A DNA stretch of 64,000 nt from Bacillus sp. HSf4 (GCF_029537375.1 NZ_CP120679.1:3515501-3579500), one strand, 5' to 3'. Shown: positions 34,181-44,244, numbered from the stretch's first letter. Notes: generated from the sequence alone by a model not told the origin. A program made the numbers and translations.

Positions 34181-35237
34181 GAACTCGCCCTCCCTGATAA
34201 CGCCTAATCAATATAAAGCCGAAAACAGGTGCTCCCACCAGTGCGGTAATAATACCGATCGGCAGCTCGGACGGCTCAATGATGGTTCTCGACAAAAGAT
34301 CTGACAGCACAAGGAATGAAGCGCCGTTCAGCATTGAGAGCGGCAGAAGATGGCGGTGATCCGTAATAGACAGAAGCCGGATAAAATGCGGAATGACGAG
34401 GCCTACAAAGCCAATAGTTCCAGACACCGCGACAGCACTGCCTGTTAAAATAGACCCCGCCAACAGAACGACATATTTACTCCGCTTCACATTCACTCCG
34501 AGCAGCCTTGCTTTTTCCTCGCCGTACGTCATCACATTCAATTCTCTTGCGTTCAGCAGCAAACCGCATATACCGCCTATAAAAAATGGCAAAAACAGAG
34601 CAATATAGCTCCATCCCCGCATCGATACGCTGCCGAGCAGCCAGTGGACGATCGGTTTTAAATCATCGCCCGTCAGTGCGATCATTAAAGAGATGAGCGC
34701 ACCGAAAAACGAACTGAAGATAATCCCGGTTAATATTAATGCCGTTACCGTAAGCGACGGGTGAACGAGCCGGGCAAAGAACAAAACGAAAAAAATCACG
34801 GCAACCGCCGCGGCAACGCTCAGAAACGGAAGGGTAAACCTCCCGATAACCGGCAGCTGAATCCCGAAAAACAGCGTAACGACCGCTCCGACGGATGCGC
34901 CGGATGAAATGCCGAGCGTATAAGGGTCTGCGAGCGGGTTTTTCAAAAGCCCTTGAAAACCGGCGCCAGCCGCAGCCAGGGCCGCTCCGACGAGCGATGC
35001 CAATACCACCCGCGGAAGCCTGATGTTCATGATGATGTTCGCCTCTGTCGGATCAGGAGCTATTCCCTGTACACCGATCCATTCATGCAAAAATACCTTG
35101 ATAATAGACGGAATGGGAATCTCCAAAGATCCGATGGAGATTCCCATAAGAATAGAGACCGACAAAAAGATCAGGCTGATGAGATAGGCCGCAATGCGGT
35201 TACTTCTTAAAAACGTCAGGATAGATGGTTTCCGCAA
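34173..35237 (-). CDS. yvrB: vitamin B12 ABC importer permease
   Basis: A 354-residue BtuC/FecCD-family permease with about ten membrane helices. Typical stretches are AGFQGLLKNPLADPYTLGISSGA and GTIGFVGLVIPH. It works as a dimer with YvrA and receives cobalamin from YvrC. It overlaps both neighbours. Confidence 0.9.
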   Translation of the reverse strand: MRKPSILTFLRSNRIAAYLISLIFLSVSILMGISIGSLEIPIPSIIKVFLHEWIGVQGIAPDPTEANIIMNIRLPRVVLASLVGAALAAAGAGFQGLLKNPLADPYTLGISSGASVGAVVTLFFGIQLPVIGRFTLPFLSVAAAVAVIFFVLFFARLVHPSLTVTALILTGIIFSSFFGALISLMIALTGDDLKPIVHWLLGSVSMRGWSYIALFLPFFIGGICGLLLNARELNVMTYGEEKARLLGVNVKRSKYVVLLAGSILTGSAVAVSGTIGFVGLVIPHFIRLLSITDHRHLLPLSMLNGASFLVLSDLLSRTIIEPSELPIGIITALVGAPVFGFILIRRYQGGRVHD

Positions 35238-36153
35238 GCTCTTCGACCCCTTTGATCAACCGCGGCCCCGGACGGGTCACAAGGTCGGGATCCACGTCAT
35301 ATACTTGATTGTTTTTGACCGCTTTAACACCGCTCCAGCCGCTTCGCTTTTTGATCTCGCTGACGGCCGCAGCACCGCTTGTCGTGACGATCACATCAGG
35401 ATTCAGCTTGATGATCGATTCCTCTGTCATCTTAGCCCAGCCCTCCTGCTCAGAAGCGGCATTTTTCGCATGGATCGCTTCCAGCATTTCATTCATGAAA
35501 GTGCCTTTTCCGGTCGTATAAATATCAGGAGCGGGAGAGACTTCGACGAACACCTTTTTCTGCTCACTCTCTGAAATGCTTTCAGCTTTTTCTTTAATGG
35601 CGGCAAGGTCTGATTTCATGTTCTTCACAAGATCTTGAGCCTTCTGCTTCGCACCTGCTGCCTCGCCGATCATCTCGATCGACTGATATGTTTCCTCAAA
35701 TGACTGTGCATCATTCACCGTGACGACTGTAATACCGGCGTCACGCAGCTGTTTCAACCCTTCTTCTGCGCTCTGCATCGTTGAAGCATGGGCCAGCACC
35801 AAGTCGGGATTTAACGAAATGATCTTCTCCGTGTTGAATTCCATCCCGCCGATTTTTTCGACTTCTTTCACTTCTTTTGGATATGTATCAAGATCTGTGA
35901 CCCCGACCACCTTTTTGCCCAGGCCCAGCGCATATGTAATTTCTGTATTGCTCGGCATCAGAGAAACGATTTTTTTCGGTTCTTTTTCAATTTTGATTTC
36001 TTTGCCTGTCGCATCCTTCACTGAAACCGGAAATGCTTCAGCCGTCTTTTCCTGCTTATGCTGCTCCGCCGGCGCTTCCGCCGATCCGCCGCATCCGGCG
36101 AGAACGCCGGCGGCCAGGAGCAGTGAAAGCAATAAATATGCAAACTTCTTCAT
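35200..36153 (-). CDS. yvrC: vitamin B12-binding lipoprotein
   Basis: A 317-residue BtuF-like substrate-binding lipoprotein. Signal peptide and lipobox VLAGC at residues 1-21, then two lobes with the rigid linking helix of type III binding proteins. Motifs IVSLMPSNTEITYALGLG and DVIVTTSG are family-typical. ATG 36153 follows GAGGAGGAAAGC; the frame stays open upstream into the riboswitch but those residues are not coding. Confidence 0.9.
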   Translation of the reverse strand: MKKFAYLLLSLLLAAGVLAGCGGSAEAPAEQHKQEKTAEAFPVSVKDATGKEIKIEKEPKKIVSLMPSNTEITYALGLGKKVVGVTDLDTYPKEVKEVEKIGGMEFNTEKIISLNPDLVLAHASTMQSAEEGLKQLRDAGITVVTVNDAQSFEETYQSIEMIGEAAGAKQKAQDLVKNMKSDLAAIKEKAESISESEQKKVFVEVSPAPDIYTTGKGTFMNEMLEAIHAKNAASEQEGWAKMTEESIIKLNPDVIVTTSGAAAVSEIKKRSGWSGVKAVKNNQVYDVDPDLVTRPGPRLIKGVEELAETIYPDVFKK

Positions 36154-36178
36154 CTTGCTTTCCTCCTCGGGATAAAAT

Positions 36179-36440
36179 AAAAAAACATCTCTACTCAGTA
36201 AAGATGCAGCAAACAATGAATGCCAAAAATAAGCACACCGTTCACACCGCATCTGTCCTCGCAGATTACGCGCGTCATCATCCAGGCAGGCATTCTGGCT
36301 CTTGTTCATCGCTTTTCGGACTTCTTCATCATCCGTTTCGCTCCCAATCACAGCGGCGGGACCGCGCCGGACTTTCACCGGCTTCCCCTTTTAAGCTGCC
36401 AAGCAATGCCGGGCAGCACCTTTCTGACTCAGTCGTATCC
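36179..36440 (-). ncRNA. cobalamin riboswitch with terminator
   Basis: On the minus strand the leader holds the AdoCbl aptamer core: GCCGGTGAAAGTCCGG, GCGGTCCCGCCGCTGTGA, then GGGAGCG and the B12 box variant AGCCAGAATGCCTGCC. A 9-bp hairpin CATCTTTAC/GTAGAGATG followed by seven T (36179-36206) is the expression platform. Binding of cobalamin should stop transcription ahead of yvrC. A -10 TATAAT is at 36454-36459. Confidence 0.93.
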
Positions 36441-36572
36441 TAATTTCTGAATTATTATACTATAATCAGATCAGGCTTGTATACGAGATTTGAAAAAGGA
36501 TCTTTTCGGAACGAAACCATTGTTTTGTGAACAGCAATTACGATATATTGCATATAGAGAAAGGGTGATTCC

Positions 36573-37253
36573 ATGCCGATACCGAAAAATTTCACTCCGC
36601 AAATCAGACTTTCAGCAAAAGAAAAAGCGTTCAATCAGTTGCAGCGCTGGATCGTCGACGGGACGCTTGAACCCGGGGAAAAAGTCACAGACATCGACCT
36701 TGCCGAGGCGCTCGGCGTCAGCCGCACCCCTGTCAGGGAGGCGCTCCAGCTTCTTGAGTCTCAAGGGTTTGTCGAAATGAGGCCCGGAAAGGAAACGAAA
36801 ATTACATCCATTCATCCCGACGATGTATTGACAGTGTATCCTCCGCTCGCCCAGCTTCAGGCTCTGGCGGCCGAAATGGCCGCTCCGCTTTTGACATCTG
36901 AAGAGATCGCCGAGCTGAAAGCATTGACGGCTGACTATGAACTCGCGGTCAAGCACGAGAATATTCATGAGGCGGCTGAGCTTGACGAACATTTTCACAA
37001 TCTCATAACAGACGTAGCCAACAACCCGTATGTCCGGCAATTTTCCGATGTGCTGCAGCTCCATATCAGACGAATGAAGTACGTCTTTCTCAATCAATCC
37101 GCCTCCCCGAAACTGCAATCAGCCAGAGAGCATTGGCAAATGATTGACGCACTTGAAAAAAACAATCCGGAGAAAGCGGCTGAGATGATGAAACAAAATT
37201 GGCTGCGGCCGATGAAAGATATTCATCAATTGCTGAAAGAAAGGGAAAAATAG
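36573..37253 (+). CDS. GntR-family (FadR/FCD) regulator
   Basis: A 226-residue GntR regulator. The winged helix covers residues 10-78 (QRWIVDGTLEPGEKVTD, ALGVSRTPVREALQLLESQGFV); the C-terminal FCD domain has the metal-binding pattern with D/H residues in ELDEHFHNLITDVANN and LQLHIRR and H near EHWQMIDAL. Ligands are usually small organic acids. It is monocistronic between the B12 genes and yvrD; targets unknown. AAAGGGTGAT precedes the ATG. Confidence 0.85.
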   Translation: MPIPKNFTPQIRLSAKEKAFNQLQRWIVDGTLEPGEKVTDIDLAEALGVSRTPVREALQLLESQGFVEMRPGKETKITSIHPDDVLTVYPPLAQLQALAAEMAAPLLTSEEIAELKALTADYELAVKHENIHEAAELDEHFHNLITDVANNPYVRQFSDVLQLHIRRMKYVFLNQSASPKLQSAREHWQMIDALEKNNPEKAAEMMKQNWLRPMKDIHQLLKEREK

Positions 37254-37349
37254 AGGTGTCAAGCAGGGCTTTCGACGCTAAAGCCCGACTGCGCTATACT
37301 TTAAATAGATGTTTTTCATCTCAACTTTCAAAAACAAGGATTGATATGT

Positions 37350-38141
37350 ATGGATTTACAACTAAAAAACAAACTCGTCTTGGTAACAGGTTCTACGGCA
37401 GGGATTGGAAAAGCTGCGGCCGAAGCCTTTTTGACTGAAGGCGCCCGGGTCATCATCAACGGCCGGACAGAAGATAAGGTTCAGTCAGTCGTTGATGAGC
37501 TGTCCAAGTACGGAACCGTTCACGGTATCGCCGCAGATCTGTCCGATCCAAAGCAAAGCCGGACTTTGATTGAAAAAACGGAGCAGATCGGCGAACTTGA
37601 TATCCTTGTCAATAACATGGGATTTTTTGAAGTGAAAGACTTTGCGGATGTCACTGATGAAGAATGGCTTGAGTATTTTGAAGTGAACGTATTAAGCGCC
37701 GTCCGCCTGTGCCGCGCTTTCCTTCCGAAAATGCTGAAACGGAACGCGGGGAGAATTCTCAATCTGGCAAGTGAAGCAGGTATTAAGCCGCTTCCGCAAA
37801 TGATTCCTTATTCGATGACCAAGACCTCTTTGATCAGCTTATCAAGGGGGCTTGCGGAAATGACGAAGGGAACGAATGTAACGGTAAATTCGGTTCTGCC
37901 CGGACCGACCTGGACCGAAGGCGTCGCCAACTATATGAAAGGGGCCGCCGAAGCGGAAAATACCGACTTGGATACGTTTGTCAAAGATTACTTCAAAGTA
38001 AATGAGCCCACTTCATTAATTCAGCGCTATGCGAAGCCTGAGGAAGTCGCCAGCACGATCGTCTATCTCGCTTCGGAAAAAGCCGCAGCTATCAACGGTT
38101 CGGCTCAAAGGGTGGAAGGCGGGATCATCCGCTCCATCTAA
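37350..38141 (+). CDS. yvrD: short-chain dehydrogenase YvrD
   Basis: A 263-residue classical SDR: TGSTAGIG, NNMGFF, catalytic Ser in NLASEAG region and YSMTK (YxxxK). The ATG at 37350 after AACAAGGAT gives MDLQLKNKLVLVTG and the B. subtilis YvrD length; a TTG three codons earlier is less likely. Substrate unknown. A strong terminator follows. Confidence 0.87.
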   Translation: MDLQLKNKLVLVTGSTAGIGKAAAEAFLTEGARVIINGRTEDKVQSVVDELSKYGTVHGIAADLSDPKQSRTLIEKTEQIGELDILVNNMGFFEVKDFADVTDEEWLEYFEVNVLSAVRLCRAFLPKMLKRNAGRILNLASEAGIKPLPQMIPYSMTKTSLISLSRGLAEMTKGTNVTVNSVLPGPTWTEGVANYMKGAAEAENTDLDTFVKDYFKVNEPTSLIQRYAKPEEVASTIVYLASEKAAAINGSAQRVEGGIIRSI

Positions 38142-38143
38142 AA

Positions 38144-38173
38144 GGATCCTCCGCTTTGAAGCGGAGGATCTTT
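38144..38173. terminator. bidirectional terminator between yvrD and the MOSC gene
   Basis: Twelve-base stem AAGATCCTCCGC-type (GATCCTCCGC TTTGAA GCGGAGGATC) followed by TTTC, between convergent genes. Confidence 0.85.
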
Positions 38174-38187
38174 CTTCATTTCGGCGT

Positions 38188-38871
38188 TTATAAATGGCCG
38201 GTTAACCTCTCATGCTGATCCGCCTCTTCGCCATCAAGACGTTTCAAAAATGACGCGCGCCAGCTTGCTGACAGTTCCTCCACCTCCAGAAGCTTTTTGA
38301 TGCCCTCGACATGGTCCTTTTCATGATGTTTGATGCGATTTGCAAAAGAAACCGTCAATGCTTTCGGGTGGCGGGAGATTCGTCTCAAGCCGCTGTTTTT
38401 GTCTACACGCCCTTCTTGCAGCACGCGAAAATAAAAACCCGTATAACCTGTTTCCTGAACCTTCAAAACCATGTCGGGAACACCGTACCTGACAGATAAT
38501 TTGTAGCAGGGCTGCCTCGGCTGGCTGACCTGAACAATAGCTTCACCAAGCTGAAAGACATCCCCGATCGAAACATCCGTTTCCAGCAGCCCCTTGATCG
38601 TCAGGTTTTCTCCAAGCGCGCCGTATTCCAGCTTTCTTTGCAACGCATTTTCCCAAAACGAATAATGCTCATAAGGATAGACACATACGGCCTTCTCCCT
38701 GCCTCCGTGATGAACGAGATCCGCCTGTCCGTCTCCTTCCAAATTGGTCCATGACAGAAACAGGGGTTCTTGCACAGTCGTCTTGTATATCCCGGTCGAG
38801 ACCGTTTTGTTTTTAAATTGTACCTGTTTCGGTTTCCCGATATTGATCGACAGAATGTCGGCATGTTCCAT
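38188..38871 (-). CDS. MOSC-domain protein (YiiM/YflK type)
   Basis: A 227-residue YiiM-like MOSC protein. GDGQADLVHHGGREKAVCVYP and ALGENLTIKGLLE are hallmark stretches, and the conserved cysteine lies in QPRQPCYKLSVRYG. YiiM proteins bind molybdenum cofactor and reduce N-hydroxylated bases such as hydroxylaminopurine. Cytoplasmic. It is divergent from a LysR gene, which might control it. Closest B. subtilis relative by memory is YflK. Confidence 0.85.
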   Translation of the reverse strand: MEHADILSINIGKPKQVQFKNKTVSTGIYKTTVQEPLFLSWTNLEGDGQADLVHHGGREKAVCVYPYEHYSFWENALQRKLEYGALGENLTIKGLLETDVSIGDVFQLGEAIVQVSQPRQPCYKLSVRYGVPDMVLKVQETGYTGFYFRVLQEGRVDKNSGLRRISRHPKALTVSFANRIKHHEKDHVEGIKKLLEVEELSASWRASFLKRLDGEEADQHERLTGHL

Positions 38872-39021
38872 TTTACATCACCTCATATTAATGGTTGATA
38901 AGAGAAAAACTTATTGAATTTAGTATAATGGCGCGCTTACCTATTAAACAATTCAATCATTATGATTAAAATAATAGTTACAGCCTATGATTTAATCAAT
39001 GAGCGACAGGAGGAACGACCA

Positions 39022-39918
39022 TTGGAGTTAAAGCAATTGGAGTATTTCATCACCCTCTGCAAGGAACTTCATTTTACCCGCGCCGCCGAGAAACTGGGGA
39101 TTGCCCAGCCATCGCTCAGCCAGCAAATTCGCTTGCTTGAGGATGAAATCGGGACGCCTTTGTTTGACCGCATCGGCAAACGAACCTTGATGACGGAAGC
39201 GGGAAAAACATTGCTTCATCACAGTTATCATATCTTTCATGAACTGTCAGAGGCGCGCGCTGCTATCAGCGAGCTTCAAGGTTTACAAAGGGGCTCCTTA
39301 AAGATCGGGGCCCTTCTGACAGTTGTAAATTACTTGCTTCCGCGTACCATCATTGAATTTCACCGCAGCTATCCAAATATTAAACTGTCTGTTTTAGGCC
39401 TGCGAACCGGAGATATTTATGAAGGACTGCTGCAGAACGAACTCGATCTGGGCATTGTCTGTCTGCCCATGGAGCATGATGATTTAGAAGCGGTTCCATT
39501 ATGTAAACAACCGCTTGCCCTGGCCGCGCCGCTTCATCACCCCATTGCCAAAGAACCGTTTGCCACTCTTGAAATGATAAAAGAGATTCCGACCATTTTA
39601 CTGCCTGATACGTATTTTCTGCGGCAGCTGATCAACGAACAGTGCCGCAGGCTCGGATTTATTCTTGAGCCGGTCATGGAAATGACGACATTGGAATCGA
39701 TCACGAACATGGTCAATAAAGGAGTCGGCGCTACCATCCTGCCTAAAGGCTATCTTGAGTATATCGACGATGAATCGATACAGACTGTTCCTATTCAAAG
39801 CCCGGTTATCACAACAGAGATCGGCATCGTTTACCGAAAAAACAAATATTTGTGTGCAGCAAGCCGGGTCTTTATGGAGCGGTTTATCTCCACGGTTCAA
39901 GATGAAAACTTCACATAA
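39022..39918 (+). CDS. LysR-family transcriptional regulator
   Basis: A 298-residue LysR regulator: N-terminal helix-turn-helix (LEYFITLCKELHFTRAAEKLGIAQPSLSQQI) and a two-lobed effector domain. TTG 39022 is chosen because AGGAGG lies eight bases before it and the family N-terminus LELKQLEYF starts there; an ATG 20 codons upstream has no ribosome site. Divergent from the MOSC gene across ~150 bases that hold the promoters. Ligand not known. Confidence 0.87.
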   Translation: MELKQLEYFITLCKELHFTRAAEKLGIAQPSLSQQIRLLEDEIGTPLFDRIGKRTLMTEAGKTLLHHSYHIFHELSEARAAISELQGLQRGSLKIGALLTVVNYLLPRTIIEFHRSYPNIKLSVLGLRTGDIYEGLLQNELDLGIVCLPMEHDDLEAVPLCKQPLALAAPLHHPIAKEPFATLEMIKEIPTILLPDTYFLRQLINEQCRRLGFILEPVMEMTTLESITNMVNKGVGATILPKGYLEYIDDESIQTVPIQSPVITTEIGIVYRKNKYLCAASRVFMERFISTVQDENFT

Positions 39919-39950
39919 AAATCCTCTGCCGTTTGCGCAGAGGATTTTCC
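39917..39950. terminator. bidirectional terminator between lysR and GH28 genes
   Basis: Twelve-base stem AAAATCCTCTGC/GCAGAGGATTTT with a 7-base loop between convergent genes. Confidence 0.87.
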
Positions 39951-39952
39951 CG

Positions 39953-41251
39953 CTAGTCATAAAGCTTTCCGTTAATATAAAGGTTTGCAAATACCGGGTC
40001 TTTCACATGCTTCAGCTCCATCGGGATTTGAACGCTGTTGATTTCCGAATTGGTAACCTTTAGTCCGGTAACAGGTGAATGCTCGTATGCCAAAACGCGA
40101 ATTCCGTATTGTCCGCCACAGCTTTTCAGCTGATCCACTTCAATCTGGCGGACGACTGGTTTGAACTCTCCGGCATCCCCTTCTTCATACTCCATATCAA
40201 TCGCGATGACTTCTTGCTTCAGGCTTTTGACGGTATTCCGGTAAAAATATATGTTCTCCAGCACACCGCCCCGGACGGAATTCGTTTTAATGCGGAGGGC
40301 TCTGTCAAGATTCGCGCTGTCCATGGAATTGCCTTCTGCAAATACGTTTTTCACCCCTCCGGAAATTTCGCTTCCGATCGTGACCCCGCCGTGTCCGTCT
40401 TTCATTTCATTGTTTTCGATGACAATGTTTTCCGAAGGTACATTGATCCTCCGGCCGTCGGCATTTCTCCCCGATTTGACGGCTATACAGTCGTCACCGT
40501 TGTCAAATTGGCAGTTTTGAATGACCATGTTTTTGCATGATTCCGGATCGACGCCGTCGGTGTTCGGACCATGTCCAATCACCTTGACACCGTCCACCGT
40601 CACACTTTCACACAGTACGGGATGAATCTGCCACATCGGAGAATTCAGGACGGTGACCCCTTGTATCAAAACATTTTTGCAGCGGTACGGCTGGATAAAA
40701 TTCGGCCGCAGATAATGGCCTTTTCCAAAGCGCCGTTCTTCAACAGGCACATTGCGCTCCGCCATTTCAAACAGTGCGTCGCGGTCTTTTTCCTGTGATG
40801 GCTGGCCGTTTGTGCCCCGCTTCCACGGCCACCAATGCTCGTCATCAGCTTGGCCGTCCAGCGTTCCTTCTCCTGTAATCGCTATATTTTCAGCTTCATA
40901 AGCATAGACGAATGGTGAAAAATTGTAGAGCTCGACCCCTTCAAATCGCGTTAACACAACCGGAAGGTAATCGTCCGGATTCCGGCTGAACTGGATCACA
41001 GCCCCTTGGGCGATATGCAGTTCGACATTGCTTTTCAGCCTGAGCGCGCCGGAACGAAACACGCCCTTCGGGACAACCGCCGTTCCGCCCCCTGCCTGAT
41101 GCACTTCATCAATCGCCTGCTGAATCGCCGCCGTGGAATCCGCACGGCCTGCGCCATCAGCTCCGAACCCGGTAATATCAAAACGGCGCTCAGGAAAAAC
41201 GGGAACGGTCATCTCTCTTAAAATCTCGTCTTTTTTTTCCTTCAGCCACAT
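39953..41251 (-). CDS. cytoplasmic GH28 polygalacturonase-family enzyme
   Basis: A 432-residue glycoside hydrolase of family 28, a right-handed beta-helix. The catalytic motifs are present: NTDGVDPE, NGDDCIAVKSG (Asp pair), GHGGVTIGSE and RIKTN. No signal peptide, so it likely acts as an exo-polygalacturonosidase (or on rhamnogalacturonan/unsaturated ends) on imported oligomers, feeding galacturonate to UxaC. ATG 41251 after AAAGGGGGAAG; it follows uxaA by 13 bases and closes the operon. Confidence 0.87.
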   Translation of the reverse strand: MWLKEKKDEILREMTVPVFPERRFDITGFGADGAGRADSTAAIQQAIDEVHQAGGGTAVVPKGVFRSGALRLKSNVELHIAQGAVIQFSRNPDDYLPVVLTRFEGVELYNFSPFVYAYEAENIAITGEGTLDGQADDEHWWPWKRGTNGQPSQEKDRDALFEMAERNVPVEERRFGKGHYLRPNFIQPYRCKNVLIQGVTVLNSPMWQIHPVLCESVTVDGVKVIGHGPNTDGVDPESCKNMVIQNCQFDNGDDCIAVKSGRNADGRRINVPSENIVIENNEMKDGHGGVTIGSEISGGVKNVFAEGNSMDSANLDRALRIKTNSVRGGVLENIYFYRNTVKSLKQEVIAIDMEYEEGDAGEFKPVVRQIEVDQLKSCGGQYGIRVLAYEHSPVTGLKVTNSEINSVQIPMELKHVKDPVFANLYINGKLYD

Positions 41252-41264
41252 GTTTCTTCCCCCT

Positions 41265-42755
41265 TTACAATGTGACGCCCGTTTTAAAAATGGCCAGTTC
41301 TCTGAAATCGTTTTTCTCATTGTTCAGCTGTCGGCCGCTGGCAACTTCAAGCAAAAAGTCGATCAATTCCTTCAAGATCTCCTCTTCAGAAAGATCCTCC
41401 AGCATCCGGCCCGCGTTAAAGTCGATCCAATGGCGCTTCGCCTCGTAAACGCTCGTATTGGTCGAAATTTTCATTGTCGGAACAAAGGTGCCAAAAGGCG
41501 TGCCCCGCCCAGTCGTAAACAGGACGATCTGGCATCCTGCGGCAGCGAGCGCACTTGAAGCGACAAGATCATTGCCGGGCGCACTCAGCAGGTTCAGTCC
41601 TGCTTTTTTCAACGTCTCTCCATATCGGAGCACATCCGTCACCTTTGCAGTGCCGGCCTTTTGCGTGCAGCCGAGAGACTTATCCTCCAGCGTTGTAATG
41701 CCCCCTGCTTTATTTCCTGGCGACGGATTTTCATAAATCGGCTGCCGGTGATCCATAAAATACTGTTTAAACTCATTGATCAAACGGACGATTTTATGAA
41801 AAACTTCTTCGTTTTCCGCCCGCTCCATTAAGATCGTCTCCGCTCCGAACATTTCAGGCACTTCCGTCAGAACCGCAGTGCCTCCTTGTGCAATCAGAAA
41901 GTCGGACAGTCTGCCGAGAAGCGGATTGGCGGTGATGCCGGAAAATCCGTCAGATCCCCCGCATTTCAATCCGATCTTTAATTCGGAAAGGGGAACATCT
42001 TCGCGTTTATCGTATTTTGCCTGTTCATAAATCTCTTTTAACAGTTCGACACCCTCTGAGACTTCATCGGTCACCTCTTGGGACAGAAGAAACTTCACGC
42101 GGTCTTCGTCATACTCCCCTAGCGCTTCCCGGAACTCGCCGATGCTGTTGTTTTCACAGCCGAGTCCCAGGACAAGCACGCCGCCTGCATTCGGATGGTT
42201 GACGGCATTCGTCAATATCGTTCTCGTATTGATATGATCATCGCCGAGCTGTGAGCATCCGTATTGATGCTTCAAGACATGAACACTTTCAAATGGAGCG
42301 ATATCGCCGATCTCCGCCTTAAATTGTTTGATGATCAGTTCCGCGACACCATTTACACAGCCGACCGTCGGGACGATCCAAAGCTCGTTTCGAATTCCCG
42401 TTTTCCCGTCTTTTCGCCTAAAGCCTTTAAAAGTGAGCGCCCCTTTTTGATACGGGCTTTCTGTAAAATTCGGGTTGTAGCTGTATTCTTCAACACCGCC
42501 CAAATTTGTTTTTGTATTGTGGGTATGCAGCCATTCCCCCTTTTGAACGGCTTCTCGCGCATGCCCGATCGGAAAACCGTATTTGATGATGTCTTCATGT
42601 TCCGCGATGTCCTTTAAGGCAAATTTATGGCCTTTGAGTATCGTTCCCTTGATGAGAACCGTCTGTTCTCCCGCTGTGATCTCTTCGCCTGCCTGTAAAT
42701 CTCGTAAGGCGATGCCGACATTGTCTAATGGATTGATGATCAAACAGTCTTTCAT
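41265..42755 (-). CDS. uxaA: altronate dehydratase UxaA
   Basis: A 496-residue altronate dehydratase that turns D-altronate into 2-keto-3-deoxygluconate. An N-terminal SAF domain (about 1-85) is followed by the catalytic part with GVEEYSYNPN, CGGSDGFSGITANP and FTTGRGTPFG. Its start overlaps the uxaB stop by one base (TAATG), so they are coupled. Part of the galacturonate operon. Confidence 0.92.
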   Translation of the reverse strand: MKDCLIINPLDNVGIALRDLQAGEEITAGEQTVLIKGTILKGHKFALKDIAEHEDIIKYGFPIGHAREAVQKGEWLHTHNTKTNLGGVEEYSYNPNFTESPYQKGALTFKGFRRKDGKTGIRNELWIVPTVGCVNGVAELIIKQFKAEIGDIAPFESVHVLKHQYGCSQLGDDHINTRTILTNAVNHPNAGGVLVLGLGCENNSIGEFREALGEYDEDRVKFLLSQEVTDEVSEGVELLKEIYEQAKYDKREDVPLSELKIGLKCGGSDGFSGITANPLLGRLSDFLIAQGGTAVLTEVPEMFGAETILMERAENEEVFHKIVRLINEFKQYFMDHRQPIYENPSPGNKAGGITTLEDKSLGCTQKAGTAKVTDVLRYGETLKKAGLNLLSAPGNDLVASSALAAAGCQIVLFTTGRGTPFGTFVPTMKISTNTSVYEAKRHWIDFNAGRMLEDLSEEEILKELIDFLLEVASGRQLNNEKNDFRELAIFKTGVTL

Positions 42756-44218
42756 TATATATCCCCCAGCCCAGCCATCTGGCTACTCATCATTTTTTCC
42801 AGCGCTTTTTTCATTCCTGTCGACTCAATGTCCCTTAAATGGGCAGCGACTTGATCCGCCAAGCCTGGAATGCCGTTCAGGTTTTGCCCCCATAACCTTT
42901 CAGACGCAAGAACACCGCCGGCTATGTTTGCGGGATCTTTATTTTCTGTCCAAAGCCGCTTCAGCAAGCCAAGTGTCTCCGGGTCGTCAGCCAGCGGAAT
43001 GTTTTCGCCGGCCCGCCTGCCTTGGTAAAAATAAATTAAAGCGCTTAAAGCAAAAACGGTTCTTCCGGGGAGCTTGCCGGTTTGTTTCCAGTACTCTTCT
43101 AAAACAGGTACATTTCTGACTTTGAATTTCGCAAACGAATTCAGAGAGATATCGATTAGTCGATGACGAATAAACGGATTTCTAAAGCGGTCCAGCACCT
43201 CTCCCATATACGTGTGCAGCTGCTGATTCGGCAGGTCAATCGTCGGCATCACTTCATGTTCGATCAGCTCTTGAATAAACGGGCCGATTGTCTCATCTTC
43301 AGCCGCTTCACGCACCGTCTCAAAACCAGCCAAATAAGCGACGGGCGTCATCGCCGTGTGCGCCCCGTTTAACATTCTGACCTTCCTTAACCTGTACGGT
43401 GCCACATCATCGACAAATTCGACGTTCAAACCGGCCTGTTGAAACGGCAGCTCATCCTGGAGCCAATCCGGTCCGTCAATCACAAATAAATGGTACGGCT
43501 CGGCTTTGACAATCAGTGAGTCGCGGTAACCGGCGGCTGTTTCAAGCTCGCGCGCCTGTTCTTGCGGATAGCCCGGCACAATCCTGTCTACAAGCGTATT
43601 GCAAAACACATTCGCGTGATCAAGCCAATCTGCGAACCCTTTTTCAAGCTCCCACAAATCGGCATACCGTAAAACAATCTCTTTCAGTTTCCGGCCGTTA
43701 TCCTCAAGCAGCTCGCACGGGAGGACCACCAGCCCCTTATCCCCGCTTCCTTGAAATGTGCGGTATCTTCTGTATAAAAGCGCGGTCAGCTTTCCCGGAA
43801 AGCTCCGCTGCGGGCGGTCGTGCAGCCGGTCCTCTTCCAGGAAAACAATGCCCGCTTCAGTCGTGTTTGAAAAGACGAACCGCAAGTCCGGCAGATCGGC
43901 AATAGCCATAAACTCATCATAATGCTCATAGCTATTCACTCCCCTGCTGATCGACGTAATCACGACAGATTCGCGGATTTCCCGTCCTTCTTGGAAGCCT
44001 TCCAAATAAAGTGTATAAAGACCATCCTGTTCATTGATAGCCTGCACTGAACCGCGCCGCGGAGGAACGACGACGGCGCTGCCGTTAAAATCGGTTTCTT
44101 CATTCAATCTATGAATCTGCCAATCCACAAATCCCCTCATAAAATTCCCTTCCCCGATTTGCAAAATCCGTTCGGGATAAGCCGGTTTAGACTTGATATG
44201 CCGGGACAGCCTTTCCAT
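42755..44218 (-). CDS. uxaB: tagaturonate reductase UxaB
   Basis: A 487-residue NADH-dependent tagaturonate (altronate) oxidoreductase of the polyol dehydrogenase family. The nucleotide region is GEGNFMRGFVDWQI; the catalytic lysine is in LRKVRMLNGAHTAMTP. It reduces tagaturonate from UxaC to altronate for UxaA. ATGATG allows starts at 44221 or 44218; the latter is better spaced from GGGAGGGG. An ExuR-type half operator lies 27-38 bases upstream. Confidence 0.92.
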   Translation of the reverse strand: MERLSRHIKSKPAYPERILQIGEGNFMRGFVDWQIHRLNEETDFNGSAVVVPPRRGSVQAINEQDGLYTLYLEGFQEGREIRESVVITSISRGVNSYEHYDEFMAIADLPDLRFVFSNTTEAGIVFLEEDRLHDRPQRSFPGKLTALLYRRYRTFQGSGDKGLVVLPCELLEDNGRKLKEIVLRYADLWELEKGFADWLDHANVFCNTLVDRIVPGYPQEQARELETAAGYRDSLIVKAEPYHLFVIDGPDWLQDELPFQQAGLNVEFVDDVAPYRLRKVRMLNGAHTAMTPVAYLAGFETVREAAEDETIGPFIQELIEHEVMPTIDLPNQQLHTYMGEVLDRFRNPFIRHRLIDISLNSFAKFKVRNVPVLEEYWKQTGKLPGRTVFALSALIYFYQGRRAGENIPLADDPETLGLLKRLWTENKDPANIAGGVLASERLWGQNLNGIPGLADQVAAHLRDIESTGMKKALEKMMSSQMAGLGDI

Positions 44219-44244
44219 CATAATCCCCTCCCTCTCTTTTGCAC

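Noticed and set aside
36154..36378. In-frame extension of yvrC upstream of its lipoprotein signal
   Set aside because: The extra 75 codons run through the cobalamin riboswitch and its terminator, and a proper signal peptide with GAGGAGG starts at 36153.
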